A stretch of DNA of 64,000 nt, from assembly GCA_050084985.1 (NCBI GenBank), contig JBITNC010000001.1:26350001-26414000 (forward strand), given 5' to 3'. Within the stretch, counting starts at the first letter, position 1, and the number at the start of each line of letters is the position of its first letter. The notes under the pieces are model-generated. The model worked only from the letters and a program-made list of their open reading frames with translations, was not told where the DNA came from and made no database searches. Positions 43,901 to 47,502 of the stretch are shown piece after piece. Position numbers and translations under genes: made by a program. This DNA comes from Nageia nagi (Eukaryota > Pinophyta).

Positions 43901-44663
43901 GAAGTAATAGGCATGGGCCCACACAAATATGAAGGAATGGGTTCAAATGTACATTGATGCAATATTATGGCTTCATTTTTTTTTATTAAAATGTGTATTT
44001 AGTAGGTCATAAAACAACGTTTGGTTGTTGGAGTGTTTGAAGCACTGATTAGGTATTCTAACTTACTGTACTTGAGGCCCCATCAACCTACTTTTATTGT
44101 GGAAGTTAATATAATATTATAGATATCTTTGTTTTCTGGTTGCTCGTTTGAAGTTTGAACATATTTCGCCTCTTTACCTGGGTTAGTCTTGAGAGCCATC
44201 ATCAAACTTTCCCTGGTTACTCAAGTGAAGGGTTGTAATTTAGGAATTTGTTTTTTAATTGTCACCCATGTATGCATTTTTTGAGGTCAAAGATCTTTTA
44301 TTTTATTTTTTAATTGGATGCTTATCAGATGCTATCTTTATTCTCGTAAATGTCCTTTTATATTAGGATGCCTGTAATACTAGTTTTGTTGGAAAATTAG
44401 CATTCTTCTACATCTAGGTTAGATTCTATCTGAGTGTTATTTTATATTAAGACGAGCGTCAAATGGATGCAGAAATTTCTGTAGGAGAAGAAACAAAGGA
44501 AACAGAACATATCATTACAGAAGACAACGAAGCCGAAAACATTGCTGATGGAGTACATAATCCCATGGAGTCTGAAATGACAGCTTTAGATGAGATCCTC
44601 CTCAGCACCCAAGAAGATATAAACCGAGAAGAAAGATATGATGATGATAAACAAAAGAAAGAG
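4803..44663 (+). CDS. SKI2: SKI2-type DExH-box RNA helicase, N-terminal part; six exons, continues beyond the window
   Basis: Joined exons: 4803-4937, 7144-7461, 9381-9638, 9776-9853, 39279-39357 and 44452-44663 (1,080 bases, 360 codons, one open frame). All introns are GT-AG. The product matches the N-terminal region of plant SKI2 as I remember the Arabidopsis protein (At3g46960): an opening R-x-G-F-x-G-H-x-G-H-L-R-x-E-P segment; then PPAF, a W-x-F-D-W-F block and VHLEPSLPR in exon 2; GPP-x-DF-x-RG and PFxPGG in exon 3; QFDDLFKKAWE in exon 5; LDEIL in exon 6. SKI2 works with SKI3 and SKI8 to unwind RNA for the cytosolic exosome. The family is about 1,350 residues, so the DEVH helicase core must lie right of 64,000. 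The start is the first ATG of the conserved segment, in a CGCAATGG context. The exons look intact; introns 4 and 6 are enormous and hold most of the window's mobile elements. Confidence 0.92.
4938..7143 (+). other. SKI2 intron 1 (2,206 bp)
   Basis: AT-rich intron sequence. The one clear internal feature is a direct duplication of about 45 bases at 5,712-5,802 (each copy has TATATGCGGGAG and ends AGAAATGTCATTCTA). No mobile element with recognisable ends was seen. Confidence 0.75.
5712..5802. repeat. Two-copy tandem duplication, about 45 bp
   Basis: The copies differ by small indels (GGGAGTGT versus GGGAGGTGT, ATATAG versus ATATTAG). This is a recent local duplication in intron 1. Confidence 0.75.
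7144..7461 (+). CDS. SKI2: SKI2 exon 2
   Basis: The exon has 106 codons. The acceptor ends TGCAG at 7,143 and the donor is GTGAGG at 7,462, phase 0 on both sides. It carries PPAF, QWEFDWF and VHLEPSLPR, the most conserved words of the plant SKI2 N-terminus, and ends in an acidic/basic, probably disordered linker. An open frame runs past the donor to 7,527 but has no family similarity. Confidence 0.92.
7886..8354 (-). other. Unrecognised open stretch in two overlapping minus-strand frames, inside SKI2 intron 2
   Basis: Two overlapping minus-strand frames (8,354-8,088 and 8,185-7,883) together read like one hydrophilic, Lys/Glu-rich protein broken by one frame change near 8,110-8,180, where both frames are open. 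The second half has a plausible charged domain with a basic C-terminal tail ending KGKKKD. I recognise no family motif. It could be the C-terminal part of a retrotransposon gag or a captured gene fragment; a Copia-like tail lies immediately to the right. Confidence 0.3.
8370..8879 (+). mobile_element. 3' end of a small Copia-like element with a 201-bp LTR
   Basis: A polypurine tract AAGGGGAGG (8,670-8,678) is followed directly by TGTTAGAG, a typical LTR start. The candidate LTR runs to TTTGCA at 8,879 and contains TATATAAG. The bases before the tract have direct repeats with GTGGTAGATGCC. No 5' LTR or coding part is present, so this would be a 5'-truncated remnant in intron 2. The right end is uncertain. 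Confidence 0.45.
9381..9638 (+). CDS. SKI2: SKI2 exon 3
   Basis: The exon has 86 codons. The acceptor reads GATAAG (AG at 9,379-9,380) and the donor GTGAGT at 9,639, phase 0. It encodes GPPEDFVRG, RPFLPGGFE, SSER-like and P-x-Q-T-x-P-P-x-F-K-x-x-L-D-L-G, all in the order known from plant SKI2. Confidence 0.9.
9776..9853 (+). CDS. SKI2: SKI2 exon 4
   Basis: The exon has 26 codons. The acceptor ends TTGCAG at 9,775 and the donor is GTTAGT at 9,854, phase 0. It encodes a Ser/His/Gln-rich linker without strong conservation. It is called from the frame-preserving splice sites and its place between conserved exons. The intron before it is only 137 bases, the one short intron here. Confidence 0.78.
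10244..11323 (-). repeat. Solo gypsy-type LTR, minus orientation
   Basis: On the minus strand it starts TGTAATGTCCC and ends near GTCATCA. It is flanked by CTAGC (10,239-10,243) and CTAAC (11,324-11,328), a 4-of-5 target duplication. Both its ends resemble the LTR at 55,157-56,742, and it shares the AT-rich U3 texture. No internal sequence is attached, so it is a solo LTR left by LTR-LTR recombination. The left end could also be 10,264. Confidence 0.65.
11324..12362. other. Intron 4 DNA, mostly unassigned
   Basis: No gene is recognised. Around 11,600-11,700 there is GGGACCCACTTTGGG and a TATA-like CTTTATAAAGC, which look like U3/R fragments of an old LTR. From about 11,770 the sequence is rich in short AGAATCATCA-type repeats. 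An insertion history is likely but no termini are visible. Confidence 0.4.
12363..12670 (+). pseudogene. Left half of a decayed Cys/His/Gln-rich repeat reading frame
   Basis: The frame starting at 12,416 reads with many Cys and His (spacings such as C-P-K-C, K-C-T-S-D-C, K-C-S-P-K). The reading continues on the far side of the Copia insertion at 21,266, where the same style of units (Q-E-C-S-P, K-C-S-H-H) appears. At DNA level these are short imperfect direct repeats built around AATGCAGTCC. The Copia element split it; stops show it was already decaying. Family unknown. It could be only a low-complexity repeat. Confidence 0.35.
12671..12675. repeat. Target site duplication AAATG, left copy
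   Basis: AAATG directly precedes the left Copia LTR and recurs directly after the right LTR at 21,261-21,265. The perfect 5-bp match confirms the ends of the insertion. Confidence 0.95.
12728..12768. repeat. U3 palindrome of the Copia LTR
   Basis: Arms of 18-19 bases (ATTAATCACTTAAAGGTAT against ATACCTTAAGTGATTAAT) with one bulged A and a 4-base loop GTAG. The same structure is at 20,824-20,864 in the right LTR. A variant with a matched change sits in the diverged LTR at 2,446-2,478. Confidence 0.9.
12895..12910 (+). promoter_or_regulatory. Candidate TATA box of the Copia LTR
   Basis: CCTATAAATAG lies about 220 bases into the LTR, followed by AGGGCCTCTCC, a usual Copia U3/R layout. The right LTR has the same motif at about 20,993-21,003. 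It points in the same direction as the SKI2 gene. Confidence 0.6.
13164..13175 (+). other. Copia primer-binding site
   Basis: TGGTATCAGAGC is complementary to the 3' end of plant initiator methionine tRNA. It starts two bases after the LTR end and is where minus-strand DNA synthesis is primed. Confidence 0.92.
14032..14790 (+). pseudogene. Captured GC-rich host sequence with pentatricopeptide-repeat (PPR) gene fragment
   Basis: This CpG-rich block sits in AT-rich leader. 14,040-14,385 is CCT/CCA-rich and has no identifiable product. From about 14,385 one frame reads like PPR repeats (DKM, then VAWTELI, VF-x-C-L-x-x-RD-x-FSW) to a stop near 14,501. A second frame from about 14,509 resumes with HGFPRQALTLFRQ and VVVNAMVDIYAK, standard words of plant PLS-class PPR proteins, to about 14,632. 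The two pieces are out of frame and parts of repeats are missing, so it is a rearranged fragment, not a gene. Its composition suggests a compact, GC-rich, intron-poor source gene. Confidence 0.75.
16019..16861 (+). pseudogene. gag: Copia gag
   Basis: The nucleocapsid/coat precursor that packages element RNA. The start is taken as ATG 16,019, after a 27-base in-frame extension that looks non-coding. The N-terminus has L-DGSNFGIW, typical of Copia gag; the middle is the helical UBN2-like region (KEAWDRL, L-x-x-RMxEDES-type words); the C-terminal third is Lys/Asn-rich and basic. The zinc knuckle C-x2-C-x4-H at the end is cut by a stop at 16,859-16,861; its last Cys lies in the next frame, as from a single-base change. 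Length about 280 residues to the stop. Confidence 0.9.
16860..17747 (+). pseudogene. pol: Copia pol, part 1: protease and first part of integrase
   Basis: The frame takes over inside the gag zinc knuckle (KDCRKKK). The aspartic protease motif WIVDTGC lies at about 16,995-17,015 (DTG is the catalytic triad). The pre-integrase zinc-binding region follows: WHQRLGHL with the His pair at about 17,370-17,390 and CERCILGK with the Cys pair near 17,480. The integrase core begins with HSDLMGPF and FIDDFSRM, giving the first two catalytic Asp. The frame is lost near 17,700 and ends at a stop at 17,747. Confidence 0.92.
17741..18451 (+). pseudogene. pol: Copia pol, part 2: rest of integrase
   Basis: The frame begins around LRSDNGGEY and carries the third catalytic residue in the E-R-K-N-R block (QQNGVAERKNR). 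It then has the C-terminal integrase words TPYEAW and FRVFGC. From about 18,230 it is an acidic linker, and the frame is lost near 18,385 before the reverse transcriptase. Its order between protease and RT is the Copia hallmark. Confidence 0.92.
18391..19329 (+). pseudogene. pol: Copia pol, part 3: reverse transcriptase
   Basis: The RVT_2 domain is nearly complete: W-x-LV-x-x-P, KWIYKVK, KARLVAKGF-x-Q, ETFAPVAK, QLDVKSAFLNGDL, SLYGLKQAPRAWY and the catalytic YVDDLLI near 18,980. The frame breaks near 19,310, just after the connection LIGSLLYLT, and runs to a stop at 19,329. The catalytic motifs themselves are intact. Confidence 0.93.
19326..19943 (+). pseudogene. pol: Copia pol, part 4: RNase H
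   Basis: Continuation in another frame: LMARFMQKP, then the RNase H motifs SDSDYGGD (first acidic residues), KSTSAYVF, TEAEYRA, SDNQSAI and KHVEIQ-HFIRE, ending PSRGSEV. The domain looks full length apart from the break at its start. The stop at 19,941-19,943 opens the 3' untranslated region. Confidence 0.93.
20004..20285 (+). repeat. Five tandem hairpin repeats with paired base changes
   Basis: Copies begin at about 20,005, 20,078, 20,127, 20,192 and 20,241. Each reads ACCTCCGTGGT, a stem arm, a loop close to CTCTGCGTGA, the other arm, then TTGTACA. Arms: AAGTTTG/CAAACTT in copies 1 and 2, AAGTTCG/CGAACTT in copy 4, GAGTTT/AAACTC in copy 5, and GAGTTT/AAACTT with a G-T pair in copy 3. G-U pairs could extend each stem by about five. 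Spacers between copies vary, so the repeat unit is the conserved part. Confidence 0.92.
20763..20771 (+). other. Copia polypurine tract
   Basis: AAGGGGGAG ends immediately before the TG of the right LTR and is the expected primer for plus-strand DNA synthesis. Confidence 0.88.
20772..21260 (+). repeat. Copia 3' LTR (489 bp)
   Basis: It begins TGTTAGAATT and ends CCTTCA. It is identical to the left LTR over the first 458 bases except one added G. Its last 30 bases (GATTTGTTTAAATCTAGTTC region) differ at several positions from the left copy. Confidence 0.96.
21261..21265. repeat. Target site duplication AAATG, right copy
   Basis: Matches 12,671-12,675 exactly. Confidence 0.95.
21266..22250 (+). 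pseudogene. Right half of the decayed Cys/His/Gln-rich repeat frame
   Basis: This continues the sequence interrupted at 12,670. Short imperfect units around AATGCAGTCC recur through 21,850; in one frame they give Q-E-C-S-P, K-C-S-H-H and N-Q-Q-style words, and in other frames long Ala/Ile/Val-rich readings. Stops occur in all frames. It directly precedes, on the same strand, the LINE reverse transcriptase fragment; whether they belong together is not clear. Confidence 0.35.
22482..22486. repeat. Target site duplication ACATA, left copy
   Basis: Precedes the solo LTR and is repeated exactly at 23,732-23,736. Confidence 0.9.
22487..23731 (+). repeat. Solo gypsy-type LTR (1,245 bp), plus orientation, with target duplication
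   Basis: It starts TGTGACGTCCCCC and ends GGATCATCACA, flanked by perfect ACATA duplications. It lies inside the LINE reverse transcriptase, so it is younger than the LINE. Between 22,740 and 22,910 there are several CACGTTGG/CTACGTTGG motifs about 30 bases apart. Related LTRs lie at 26,522, 47,503 and 53,215. Confidence 0.93.
23878..24339 (+). pseudogene. LINE reverse transcriptase, C-terminal fragment
   Basis: A 153-residue open frame that begins inside the LINE RT. It holds ALVTPITLYGIE-x-WG, then a basic segment and a Leu-rich stretch as in plant LINE polyproteins. The ATG is not a real start; the frame is continuous upstream with the part cut by the solo LTR. Confidence 0.8.
25180..25252 (+). 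other. LINE 3' end: 5-bp hairpin and CTTT tail
   Basis: CCCATTGACCGCTTTTGGTCAT contains stem TGACC/GGTCA with a 6-base loop, and is followed after about 20 bases by TTTCTTTCTTTCTTTT. The same arrangement, with one loop change, is found in reverse at 37,510-37,590. Confidence 0.75.
25570..26516 (+). repeat. Diverged tandem array, left half (GCGCACCATTT...CTTAAAA units)
   Basis: About a dozen copies of a motif close to GCGCACCATTTCAAGGTCTTAAAA recur every 60-80 bases, separated by A-rich spacers. The array resumes at 27,727 after a solo LTR. It is probably the non-coding internal part of the plus-strand gypsy element whose tail follows at 28,450. No coding capacity is seen. Confidence 0.6.
26522..27721 (-). 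repeat. Solo gypsy-type LTR (1,200 bp), minus orientation
   Basis: On the plus strand it runs from TGTAATGTTATAAAATC to GGGACATCACA. Flanks GAGTG (26,517-26,521) and AAGTG (27,722-27,726) match 4 of 5. It splits the diverged tandem array. 27,255-27,470 holds six units of about 30 bases built on CCAACGTGGGGG, some with the CG changed to CA or TG. Confidence 0.72.
27727..28430 (+). repeat. Diverged tandem array, right half
   Basis: The same GTGCACCATTTTG/CTTAAAA-type units as at 25,570-26,516, more widely spaced. It leads directly into the decayed frame at 28,450. Confidence 0.5.
28450..28940 (+). pseudogene. Decayed retroelement reading frame upstream of an LTR
   Basis: The plus-strand frame is open for long stretches with five or so stops. 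It starts KMTETN and continues with hydrophilic Lys/Glu/Asn-rich words (VIIEGTS, KEMEEHQRNRILNMAC). It sits just upstream of a split LTR, the place taken at 58,567-59,740 and 62,690-63,910 by the 406-residue frame. No named domain is recognised. Confidence 0.4.
28960..29110 (+). repeat. Left part of a split gypsy LTR (U3)
   Basis: Ends CTAACGAAAAACTATAAGTA, which matches the region up to the TATA box of the LTR near 52,080-52,100. The rest of this LTR resumes at 35,761. The start is approximate. Confidence 0.55.
29111..30737 (-). repeat. Gypsy 3' LTR (1,627 bp) with internal duplication
   Basis: On the plus strand it runs from TGTAAAATCCC to AGGGTATATTACA. It is about 270 bases longer than its partner because a 250-260-base segment (around 29,690-29,930, ending in CCTTTTATAACATGTCT) is repeated at about 29,931-30,175. 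ACGT-containing units occur at 30,240-30,340. Confidence 0.88.
30738..31300 (-). other. 3' internal untranslated region of the gypsy element
   Basis: It begins at the LTR with the complement of a polypurine tract and contains CAAGCAATTGTAGG and similar sequence shared with 48,641-48,850. No frame of note. Confidence 0.6.
31300..31530 (-). repeat. 33-bp minisatellite with open minus frame
   Basis: About seven units near CCAACGTTAGGTGCCAAGCTCCTCCC, 32-33 bases each. The 33-base period keeps the minus frame open, giving an 11-residue repeat of the form GRSLAPNVG. The frame 31,525-31,157 has 122 codons. A longer relative is at 48,980-49,640. Confidence 0.75.
31813..32568 (-). pseudogene. gag: Gypsy gag C-terminal region and protease
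   Basis: A 251-residue minus frame. The N-terminal part is the end of the retrotransposon gag domain (FQKIAV, RFIFVKGLMEPLQG). A zinc knuckle-like CFHCKMPWELGHCC lies in the middle, and an aspartic-protease fold with A-T-H-N-F-I-D near the C-terminus. The catalytic triplet, normally D-S/T-G, reads D-P-N, so the protease should be inactive. Frames upstream are broken. Confidence 0.82.
32150..33480 (-). repeat. Tandem duplication (period about 668 bp) inside gag
   Basis: About 32,150-32,812 and 32,812-33,480 are diverged direct copies. Both carry the zinc-knuckle region (TTTTTGCAGTGAAA, CCTTCTTC...CTCAGC) and the GGAGCTGATGGAGCCAAGCCCTAG region. On the minus strand the order is therefore gag N, gag C, gag N-middle, gag C plus protease. 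The copies differ at roughly one base in eight by eye, so the duplication is not recent. Confidence 0.82.
33228..34317 (-). pseudogene. gag: Gypsy gag N-terminal and capsid region
   Basis: Three overlapping minus frames (34,317-33,925, 34,036-33,737, 33,770-33,228) read as one broken gag. The start MSSAKKGGKG follows the primer site by about 60 bases. The first part is basic and disordered. The capsid-like part has TARAWLHQLQTFF, ALEWWQHG and FDEFARRLVKRF, standard gypsy gag words. Two frame changes separate the pieces. Confidence 0.85.
34403..35760 (-). repeat. Gypsy 5' LTR (1,358 bp)
   Basis: Runs from TGTAAAATCCC to GGGGATGTTACA on the plus strand. It matches the 29,111 LTR along its length with many substitutions and lacks the 270-base internal duplication. 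ACGT units lie at about 35,260-35,420. Confidence 0.88.
35761..36804 (+). repeat. Right part of the split gypsy LTR (R-U5)
   Basis: It continues from 29,110: TACCCCTTTGGGGGTCATTTGT here equals ATAGACCCCATGGGGTCACTTTT downstream of the TATA box at about 52,100. It ends AAAATGTCCCAACA. Joined with 28,960-29,110 it makes an LTR of about 1.2 kb in plus orientation. Confidence 0.72.
36820..37120 (+). pseudogene. Gypsy RNase H fragment
   Basis: The frame around 36,965-37,110 reads QQYLFAN, IAFYIDQQ, LLFLANK and RMSRWLLHEFTF. This matches the C-terminal part of Ty3/gypsy RNase H (YLLANK, F-Y-x-DHQALLYL-x-NK, R-x-ARW-x-LLQEF). It is one of the few gypsy pol remnants here, plus strand, right of the split LTR. 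The rest of pol is missing. Confidence 0.6.
37125..37505 (+). other. Unassigned intron 4 DNA
   Basis: No frame or repeat termini that I can assign. It may continue the gypsy remnant to its left. Confidence 0.35.
37510..38060 (-). mobile_element. 3' fragment of a LINE, minus strand
   Basis: It starts with (GAAA)n at 37,511-37,540, the complement of a CTTT tail, then the complement of the hairpin CCATTGACCACTTTTGGTCAT, nearly identical to the end of the LINE at 25,180-25,250. The body to about 38,060 is non-coding and its left limit is uncertain. It is a 5'-truncated copy of the same or a close LINE family. Confidence 0.6.
38281..39250. repeat. Tandem repeat of about 285-305 bp upstream of SKI2 exon 5
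   Basis: Three copies anchored by CAGCACCTCTTTGCTGCAG-like words at about 38,321, 38,606 and 38,911, with a partial fourth near 39,200-39,250. Each holds CCTTCATGTTCTTCAC, GCAAACCTTA and TATCAGTTAA. The third copy has an inner 68-base duplication (38,951-39,082). It ends about 30 bases before exon 5 and looks like amplified native intron sequence, with no mobile-element termini. Confidence 0.82.
39279..39357 (+). CDS. SKI2: SKI2 exon 5
   Basis: The exon has 79 bases, entered in phase 0 after TTGGTAG (39,278) and left in phase 1 at GTAAGT (39,358). It carries the near-invariant QFDDLFKKAWE followed by an acidic stretch. It follows a 29,425-base intron. Confidence 0.9.
39358..40452 (+). other. 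SKI2 intron 5, first part
   Basis: AT-rich intron DNA. No mobile-element ends or coding motif seen. Confidence 0.5.
40453..41115 (-). repeat. Short gypsy-type LTR copy, minus orientation
   Basis: Ends AATGGGGACATTACA like the LTRs at 10,244-11,323 and 55,157-56,742, and shares their AACTxAGAAAT start region. It contains the palindrome ATAACTTAAGTG/CACTTAAGTTAT (about 40,964-40,990). It is shorter than its relatives. TTAAC before and TTAAT after may be a target duplication, but the left end lacks TG, so the start is approximate. Confidence 0.5.
41200..41790 (+). pseudogene. Decayed acidic retroelement reading frame
   Basis: Plus-strand frames contain acidic words (DETEIETLLDYDDDDLIVDVG; later HDEEIDQDLRSEDEEEDLSDGE) with stops and frame changes between. 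It directly precedes an LTR-like piece, as do the frames at 28,450 and 51,700. No domain named. Confidence 0.35.
41790..42400 (+). repeat. LTR fragment (R-U5) of the split-LTR family
   Basis: GAAAATTGCGAGTTTTAGGAGAAG and the following bases parallel 35,935-36,090 and 52,340-52,500 (GAAAATTTGAGAGTTTTAGGAAAA). The U5-like CCAGTCCTTTTAGGCGG near 42,370 parallels AGTCCTTTCAAGCGGGG. Both ends are degraded. Confidence 0.45.
43028..43363 (-). other. Unrecognised 111-codon minus frame
   Basis: Begins MLPRSSSTAPIDALQEELSS and has a coiled-coil-like start (EELSSFRREFLAIKES). Sequence to about 43,560 continues with Gln/Leu-rich coding texture. It may be the N-terminal part of a retroelement gag. No motif is certain. 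Confidence 0.3.
43762..43962 (-). pseudogene. Copia integrase fragment
   Basis: A short minus frame reads LCGPMPI, then FIDDN-x-x-MTW-x-YLLEHK and FEKYQNF, matching the start of the Copia integrase core (D-L-x-GPM, FIDD-x-SRx-x-W-x-Y-x-L-x-K, F-x-x-FK-x-F). The second catalytic Asp region is present; the first Asp is replaced. Isolated scrap of about 200 bases. Confidence 0.7.
44452..44663 (+). CDS. SKI2: SKI2 exon 6
   Basis: The exon has 212 bases, entered in phase 1 after ATTAAG (AG at 44,450-44,451) and left in phase 0 at GTATGA (44,664). It is very acidic, with the conserved T-x-LDEIL word near residue 43 and a Lys-rich end. The next expected exon, leading into the helicase core, is not found before 64,000. 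Confidence 0.88.
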
Positions 44664-46200
44664 GTATGAAGGCAATATGGCTGAAAAGGCAATACGGTCT
44701 TTATTTTTTTTACTTCAAGGTTTGGCATACTTATTTTTGAAATTTGCGATAAGGCAATATGATAAATGAGAAAGTTTTGAAAGCGCTGAAATTAAATTTT
44801 ATCGAATGTTAATTGATTAGCAATATATCTATTTGAACTCGTTTACAAGAAAACTACATATTAAAAAATATTTATAAGATTGATTAGGCTGATTGGCACG
44901 TTAATTTTTAACATGTGAAGTAAACATTCTATTGTGTTGTGCAAAATTTATGGCCATAATAATGTAAAGAATTTCCAAGTTATTTTATGTATTTATATAC
45001 TACAAGTAAAAAAATAAATTTTGTTATCAATGAATGACCTAAGTATATCAATGGACTATAGAGATGGAAACATTGTTTAACACCAGTATTGTAAACATAG
45101 AAAAGAGAATAATGTATTAAAATAAATACATTTATGTATGTCTATGGAATGAACATAGACTAATAGCTATGCAATATAAAGATCTAGCAATTGGCATTTT
45201 GCGAATTGGCAAGAAGAGATACAAAGAATTTATTTGGGTGATGTAGAATTAGAAGTTAGCTGGTGGACAACTTGTGTTCTTGGAGGGTGAGCCCTAGTTG
45301 TAGCTGATTTTGATAATTTTGGATTTTTTCTAAAAATTATAATCTTGAAGATGACTTTGTTAAGATGATGTTAGAAATGATATGATGTTAGAAATGATAT
45401 GTAGACATTTGAGAACCTGGTTCAACTACAAGGGTTGCTAAGGCTCAAGACCAAAGCATCTATGTTATGGGCTTAGGTGCTGGACTGCTAAGCATTTTGG
45501 CTTGGATGCTTGATTGTCCTATTTTTTTCTCTTTTAGCTGCTTGGATAATTTCGACAATTTTGCTGTGATGATGATGATTGCTTATGATCTTTTGAATGC
45601 CTTTTTCATTATATCTAAAATAAGCACTTTTAAGTGCTTTATAAACGATTCACAAATTTGACTCTGAGTTCACCTAGGTGGGCCCAATCATATCAATGGG
45701 CATAGAAGATAATGCCAAATTAGAGGAAATCACTTAAGCTATTTTGAAGTAACTTAAGTGATTTCCTCTAATTTGACATTACCAAAAGTGAGACTTATAT
45801 AAATAAAAAAAAATACTTAAAAAAATACATTTTAAATAGCCTAAATGCAAATTTAAGTGATTACAATTTGTCCATTTTGGGCCTATGGTTGAGGGAGAGA
45901 ACTTGATACCACATTCTCAAAATGAAAAAGATACATAATTTTAATGAAATCCCATGTTTTTGTACCTATAAAAATCACATAAAACATTTATTATGGAAAA
46001 TAGAAAAGTAACTTCTAAAAAATATGAAATGATCAAACCTATCATGATATGGCTTGAAACCTATCCTTGTTCCAAAGGCTGAAGTGGATAGGCAAGAGAT
46101 TGGATGAGCATGTTTTTTTCAAGAAAAGCAAATGGTACTCCACCATTGCACACCTAAAACTACTTGTGGATTGCCACCAGTAGGAAAGACATAAAAATCT
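44664..46200 (+). other. SKI2 intron 6, first part
   Basis: AT-rich intron DNA with the long inverted repeat at 45,710-45,781. GTGGGCCCAATC next to it resembles LTR material at 40,950. No coding motif seen. Confidence 0.5.
45710..45781. repeat. Hairpin with 29-bp arms and 14-base loop
   Basis: TAATGCCAAATTAGAGGAAA at the start of the left arm (45,710-45,738) is complementary to the end of the right arm (45,753-45,781). The only mismatch in 29 is one C/T. The loop is 45,739-45,752. Confidence 0.93.
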
Positions 46201-46235
46201 CTTGTCACTTTCTAGTCCCCTATGGTGAGTTCCAA

Positions 46236-47463
46236 CTACTCAACCACCTTGCTACAAGTTGATATTTGCCCATTTGCCAAAGCTACCCTAAAACCAGAAA
46301 ATGTCCCTATCTTAAGTTCTTTCCGTTCCAGTAAACCTTTATCAATGAAATTGTGGGTTGCTCCACCATTAATCAACACAATAATAGACTCACCAACTAT
46401 TTGTCCTGGAACTTTGAAGGTAAAGTTTTGTTGGGCTGAGCTAGAAAGAGTAGCTGATGTAATCAATTGCTTTCCCTCTTCCAAATTTGACTCCTCATCT
46501 TCCTTGGATGGCTGAGGTGATGATTGTGCCATCTCAAATGTAAGAAAACCAACACCTTCATATGCACTTTCTGCATCTACATTCTCTTTTGTTGTTTCTT
46601 CATCATTGGTCACATAATATTCAACTAAATAATACTGCCCTTTGTCAAGGCACGTATGAGTGCAACTCCATGGCTGTTTGCAATGGAAACACAAACCCTT
46701 TTGCTGTAACTCTCTTTTAGTGGCCTCATCCAATCTTTCTTTTTGCTGATTTTGATTTTGTTTGCTCCCCTGCCCCCATTGCCGTCCAATTTTTCTGAAC
46801 TGGCGAAATATTAGGCATGGGTGCCTATTTCTTTGCTTATTTTTTGGCTGAAATGGTACAACAAAGTCAAAATTTGATGGATGTCCAAATTTTAGCTGCT
46901 GTCCAAATTTTGTTGGTTGTCCCCATCTAGATTTGCTGCTGGTGGATGATGATTCCAAGTCTAATGCTACCTCAACATCCTCATTAAGGGTTTTAGGCTT
47001 GGAAGCTTTTGCCCAACCCCTTATGGGTTCATTTAGTCCCTTCAAAAAGAGATGAACTATTCTATCTTTTGCCACATCCATAACCATAATAGATTTTTTT
47101 TGAAATTCTTCAACATAATTTGAACCTAAAGTTTTCAGTGTAATGGTAGCCAACTCACTAAAATATTCATTTGCATCTTGCCTTTCAAATATGTCCAAAA
47201 GTTTCGTAGCAAATTAAAAGAATTAATGGATCCATGGCCTTTAGCGATTAAGCCATGATTCCATCATTTATATACAATACCATCAAGATAAAGGGCTGCG
47301 TATTGTACCGCCTCTTTTTCCACCATGGGTTTGAGGGAAAAGTAGGCTTGCATTTTCTGCAACCAACCCCTAGCTGTAATTTTATCACTACCATCAAATA
47401 GTGTGAGTGACAACTTACCCAATTGATATTACAAATCTCCACTATTGTGGGTTCTTTTCCCAC
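46236..47463 (-). pseudogene. gag: Gypsy gag and protease, second copy
   Basis: Minus frames 47,463-47,248 and 47,198-46,236 together cover most of a gypsy gag. The long frame (320 residues) starts in the capsid region (DANEYFSELA, VEEFQKK, FLKGLNEPIRGWAKAS), has a zinc knuckle-like CFHCKQPWSCTHTC at residues 170-190 and ends in the protease, where the active site reads I-N-G-G-A-T-H-N-F-I instead of I-D-S-G. The catalytic Asp is thus Asn. No reverse transcriptase follows to the left. Confidence 0.82.
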
Positions 47464-47502
47464 TAGATCTCGTGCCTTTCATCTCTAAATACCCTTCAAA
47501 AG

